Shown in pieces: positions 16,219 through 18,974 of a stretch of 18,974 nt of DNA. Below the pieces are notes generated by a model that was given only the letters and a program-made list of their open reading frames with translations, made no database searches and was not told the DNA's origin. Source of the DNA: Desulfobacterales bacterium (GTDB lineage Bacteria; Desulfobacterota; Desulfobacteria; Desulfobacterales; JAFDCJ01); assembly GCA_020345785.1 (NCBI GenBank), contig CP070771.1, positions 7,163,388 to 7,182,361 of the forward strand, written 5' to 3'. Both the position numbers and the translations under genes were made by a program. How positions within the stretch are numbered: position 1 is the stretch's first letter; each line of letters starts with the position of its first letter.

Positions 16219-17010
16219 ATGCGATCCAATAAACTTCGCGAGCTGTTGCGAAACGGCCAGCCGTCCATCGGAACCCGGGTTCACAGTACTTGGCCTTCGG
16301 TGGTGGAGGCTATCGGGCATACTGGAATGTTTGACTACGTTGAGTTTCTGGCCGAGTACGCCCCGTTTGATCTGTATGCTCTTGATAATTTTTGCCGGGC
16401 GGCCGAACTGTATGGTATGTCCACGATAATAAAGGTCGATCAAGAACCGCGTGGTTTTCTTGCCCAGCGCGGAATCGGGGCCGGTTTTCAGGGAGTCTTG
16501 TTTGCTGATTGCAGGACGTTGGATGATGTGCAACAATGTGTAGACATTGTGCGCCCCGAAACGCCTGAGGACGGCGGGATACACGGTGTCGGTATGCGAC
16601 GTTTTGCATATATGGGTTACGGTGGATCGGCCGATTACGTTCAGGCCCTCAGGGATGTTGTTGTAATGATCATGATCGAAAAGCATTCGGCGGTGGAACG
16701 TCTGGAAGAAGTACTTTCGGTCAAGGGAGTTGATATGATTCAATGGGGACCGGTGGACTATTCCATGAGCATTGGACGGCCGGGTGCCAGAAACTCGCCG
16801 GAAGTGAAAGCGGTCGAACGCAGGGTTTTTGAAACGGCACTCAAAATGGGCGTTCCGCCGCGAGCGGAGATCAACAGCGTCGATGAAGCCAAATACTACC
16901 TTGATTTGGGGGTACGCCATTTCAACATCGCCGCCGACCTTTCTATTTTGTTCAACTGGTGGAAAACCAACGGGGATCAACTGAGGAAAGTAGTGGAGGA
17001 GGGTTGTTAG
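16219..17010 (+). CDS. HpcH/HpaI aldolase/citrate-lyase-family protein, divergent active site
   Basis: A 263-residue protein starting at ATG 16219, with GGGAGGT about 8 nt upstream. It has the overall TIM-barrel pattern of class II HpaI-type aldolases, which cleave 2-keto-3-deoxy or 4-hydroxy-2-oxo acids to pyruvate plus an aldehyde. The metal ligands are kept: Glu154 (VVVMIMIEK) and Asp180 (WGPVDYSMSIG). However, the usual EH(A/G)P motif with the catalytic His is EYAP (Tyr47), and the usual substrate-binding Arg after the next strand is Lys72 (TIIKVDQEP). The usual small-residue loop is GIGAGFQGVLFA (85-96). It may be a lyase with another mechanism or specificity. It lies between the LarA-like and Ldh-like genes. 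Confidence 0.85.
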   Translation: MRSNKLRELLRNGQPSIGTRVHSTWPSVVEAIGHTGMFDYVEFLAEYAPFDLYALDNFCRAAELYGMSTIIKVDQEPRGFLAQRGIGAGFQGVLFADCRTLDDVQQCVDIVRPETPEDGGIHGVGMRRFAYMGYGGSADYVQALRDVVVMIMIEKHSAVERLEEVLSVKGVDMIQWGPVDYSMSIGRPGARNSPEVKAVERRVFETALKMGVPPRAEINSVDEAKYYLDLGVRHFNIAADLSILFNWWKTNGDQLRKVVEEGC

Positions 17011-17029
17011 TTATTGGTGAAAGGATAAA

Positions 17030-17545
17030 GGAAAGAGGTGAAAGGATAAAGGTTTCAGGTTTCAGGGTTCAAAGGTTCAGGGTTCGGAGGTTCAGGGTTC
17101 ATGGTTTACAAATGTTGAGGGTTTGGGGTTTTGCCCTCCGGGCTTCCGACTTCGCTCTTTGAGCTACGACCGGACAGGTCGGAGGGCAGGCAGCCCAGCC
17201 CCTGGCCGACTATCCGGCCAGTTTGATCAATAAAAGAAACTCCAAAAAGCGAATATCGAATATCGAATAATGAATATCGAATCTCGAAGGAAGGTATTCT
17301 GTCTATTTTATAAAAAGACTGAGCAAGCCTACTTCGCCAAATTGGCTACGAAGTCCACGCGCGAAACCACCCTTCGACATTCGGGTCGCAGATCATGTCT
17401 TCAGCGTGATTCACTATTCCGTTCAGGTGAAGCTTCATAAGAGGTGTCAGCGAACGGAGGACAGACTATAGAGTTAAACCTGAACCTTCTATCCTTGAAC
17501 CCTGAACCTTTGAACCCTGAACTCAGTAAGCAGAACCTCTGAACC
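17030..17545. repeat. Element with heptamer-array inverted arms, copy 3 (aldolase-Ldh gap)
   Basis: The left arm is a run of GGTTTCA/GGGTTCA-type units (17051-17105) and the right arm a run of TGAACCC-type units (17480-17545). The segments 17061-17085 and 17497-17521 form a perfect 25-bp inverted pair. The interior holds the 27-bp block shared with copy 1 (17215-17241), tandem CGAATAT units (17248-17290), a GCCCTCC/GGAGGGC hairpin (17133-17186), an ACTTCG/CGAAGT hairpin (about 17331-17354) and the shared 16-mer at 17417-17432. It fills nearly all of the 552-nt gap and reaches the RBS of the Ldh-like gene. No gene is seen inside. Confidence 0.8.
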
Positions 17546-17562
17546 CTCCAAAGGAGAGAGAG

Positions 17563-18615
17563 ATGAGTTTACGCTATGATGCTCAGGGCTTGATTGCTTT
17601 TGCAACCCTTCTGCTGGAAAAATTGGGCCTGCCGTCCGAACGCGCAGCCGTGGTCGCCGACATTCTGGTGGAAGGCGATCTGATGGGGCATACCACCCAC
17701 GGGCTGCAGCTGTTGGCCTCCTACCTGAAGGAGCTCAGTGAGGGCGGCATGTCCGGGACCGGCGAGCCCAAAGTTTTGCAGGATCGAGGTGCGGCGGTTA
17801 CCTGGGACGGCGATTATTTGCCGGGTCCCTGGCTGGTGACGCGCGCGATGGAACTTTCGTATGAGCGCATGGCTGAGCACCCGGTTATGACGGTGGTTGT
17901 GCGGCGCAGCCATCATATTGCCTGTTTGCAGGCCTATCTCAAGCGCGCTGCCGATCGCGGACTGGTGATGATTCTGATGTCGTCGGATCCCAGCTGCGGT
18001 TCGGTAACGCCATACGGGGGCTGTACGCCGATTTATACCCCGAATCCGATTGCGGCCGGTTTTCCCAGCGACGGCGAACCGATTTTAATTGATATCAGCA
18101 CCTCGACGACCACCAATGGACTGACCCAACGACTTTATGAGTCCGGCCGGCATTTGCCCCACAAATGGCTCATTGATCATCAAGGTCGAAACAGCAGCGA
18201 TCCGGCTGTTCTTTTCACCGAACCGCCGGGAGCCATTCTGCCACTGGGGGGACTGGAATCGGGACACAAAGGCTTTGCACTGGGTTTGCTGGTGGAGGCT
18301 TTGACGGCGAGCCTGGGCGGCTTTGGCCGCTCCGACCGGCCGGACCGCTGGGGTGCCTCCGTTTTTATGCAAATCATCGATCCGGCGGCTTTCGGTGGAC
18401 TGGCAAATTTCAAGCGGGAGACCGGTTGGCTGGCTGAAGCCTGCCGCAACGCCGCAGGTTTGCCCGGAGGATCAAGGGTGCGGCTGCCCGGCCAGCGTGG
18501 TTTGGCCCTGCGCCGGGAGTATTTGGCCAACGGTGTTGAGTTGGCGCCGACCATCATGCCTTTATTGGAGCCCTGGGCCGAGAAGCTGGGCGTTGCCTTG
18601 CCGGTGGCTGTCTAA
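17563..18615 (+). CDS. Malate/L-lactate dehydrogenase family (Ldh_2) oxidoreductase
   Basis: NAD(P)-dependent 2-hydroxyacid dehydrogenase of the malate/lactate/ureidoglycolate/sulfolactate group, which is unrelated to classical LDH. It has 350 residues, typical for the family, and starts at ATG 17563 after AAAGGAG. Motifs: EGDLMGHTTHG near 38-47 (His46 of the D-x-x-G-H-x-x-H-G block), RRSHHIACLQAYLKRAADRG near 114-133 with the conserved His117/118, PNPIAAGFP near 160-168 followed by LIDIST (175-180), and GLESGHKGFALGLLVEAL near 230-247. It would oxidise a 2-hydroxy acid to a 2-keto acid, or the reverse. As the last gene of the cluster it pairs naturally with the LarA homologue, since an epimerase could feed the stereoisomer the dehydrogenase accepts. 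Confidence 0.92.
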   Translation: MSLRYDAQGLIAFATLLLEKLGLPSERAAVVADILVEGDLMGHTTHGLQLLASYLKELSEGGMSGTGEPKVLQDRGAAVTWDGDYLPGPWLVTRAMELSYERMAEHPVMTVVVRRSHHIACLQAYLKRAADRGLVMILMSSDPSCGSVTPYGGCTPIYTPNPIAAGFPSDGEPILIDISTSTTTNGLTQRLYESGRHLPHKWLIDHQGRNSSDPAVLFTEPPGAILPLGGLESGHKGFALGLLVEALTASLGGFGRSDRPDRWGASVFMQIIDPAAFGGLANFKRETGWLAEACRNAAGLPGGSRVRLPGQRGLALRREYLANGVELAPTIMPLLEPWAEKLGVALPVAV

Positions 18616-18737
18616 TGTGATATTAATTAAAACTTAGTTTCGGCGTGGCTAAGTACATAGTTTCATAAATACGGTCACGTTTAATTTATTGAAGCTTTAG
18701 CGACGATTGGATTTCACCACAGAAAAATAAATATAAA

Positions 18738-18972
18738 TTTCACCGCAGAGGCGCAGGGAACGCAGAGAAACTTTTCTTTTCATTTGCCTTTGAGATGAAG
18801 GCAAATGAAACACAATCAGCTTATGGCAGAATATACATCGGCTATTAATAAATCCTAAGGCCAGGATTCAATTCATGCTAATACGAAACCAGACAACTCG
18901 AACTTCAGATTTTTGTTTTGTTCATGGGGTTTGCGCCTTTTTATTTGCCGTCCTCTCAACGGCAAATAAAAA
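18738..18972. repeat. GCAGAG repeats and two perfect hairpins sharing an ATTTGCC core
   Basis: After the Ldh-like stop, 18616-18737 shows nothing recognisable. Next come CACCGCAGAGGCGCAGGG-type short repeats (18750-18770). Hairpin 1 has 13-bp arms 18778-18790 and 18798-18810 with a 7-nt loop. Hairpin 2 has 14-bp arms 18938-18951 and 18959-18972, also with a 7-nt loop. Both contain ATTTGCC/GGCAAAT. Neither has a T-run after the right arm on either strand, so they are not standard terminators. The pair may mark the ends of a small element of about 190 nt. Confidence 0.6.
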
Positions 18973-18974
18973 AT

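Noticed and set aside
18938..18972. Rho-independent terminator for the Ldh-like gene
   Set aside because: The stem is perfect, but the right arm is followed by A residues, not T, on the plus strand, the same holds on the minus strand, and it lies over 300 nt from the stop codon.

Overview
The window is about 19 kb of moderately GC-rich bacterial DNA with strong Shine-Dalgarno sites. Gaps between genes are filled with inverted repeats and short tandem repeats. The gene mix (Tat-exported binding protein, tripartite tricarboxylate transporter, lactate-racemase homologue, cyclase-TPR protein) and the repeat style suggest an uncultured sulfate-reducer-like member of the Desulfobacterota. That placement is inference, because no rRNA or other phylogenetic marker is present.

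Region 1 (1-3673, minus strand) is a carbohydrate-type ABC importer operon. The order of transcription is Tat-exported binding protein, MalF-like permease, MalG-like permease, MalK/UgpC-like ATPase (cut by the window edge). A strong hairpin plus T-run lies between the binding-protein gene and the permeases and probably lowers expression of the membrane parts. A GntR/FadR-type palindrome lies upstream of the operon, between it and a small divergent HEAT-repeat protein (4078-4509).

Region 2 (4510-8655) is an eroded zone. It holds a short-repeat array, an unrecognised exported protein with two calcium-loop-like motifs, a class III adenylate/guanylate cyclase gene whose TPR half is out of frame and whose middle is missing, a second TPR fragment on the other strand, and a MITE-like element with nested inverted repeats.

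Region 3 (8656-18615) looks like one catabolic locus for a hydroxy- or sugar-type carboxylic acid. A minus-strand SDR dehydrogenase diverges from a plus-strand series: tctC, tctB, tctA, a VOC-fold protein, a LarA-like nickel-pincer isomerase homologue, an HpcH/HpaI-type aldolase homologue lacking the usual catalytic His, and a malate/L-lactate-dehydrogenase-family oxidoreductase. A plausible but untested scheme is TTT uptake of a 2-hydroxy acid, epimerisation or racemisation by the LarA homologue, oxidation by Ldh or SDR, and C-C cleavage by the aldolase-fold protein. Four of the gaps in this plus-strand series hold repeat elements with long inverted arms, and three of those gaps hold one related family whose arms are heptamer arrays. 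The window ends in intergenic DNA with two perfect hairpins.
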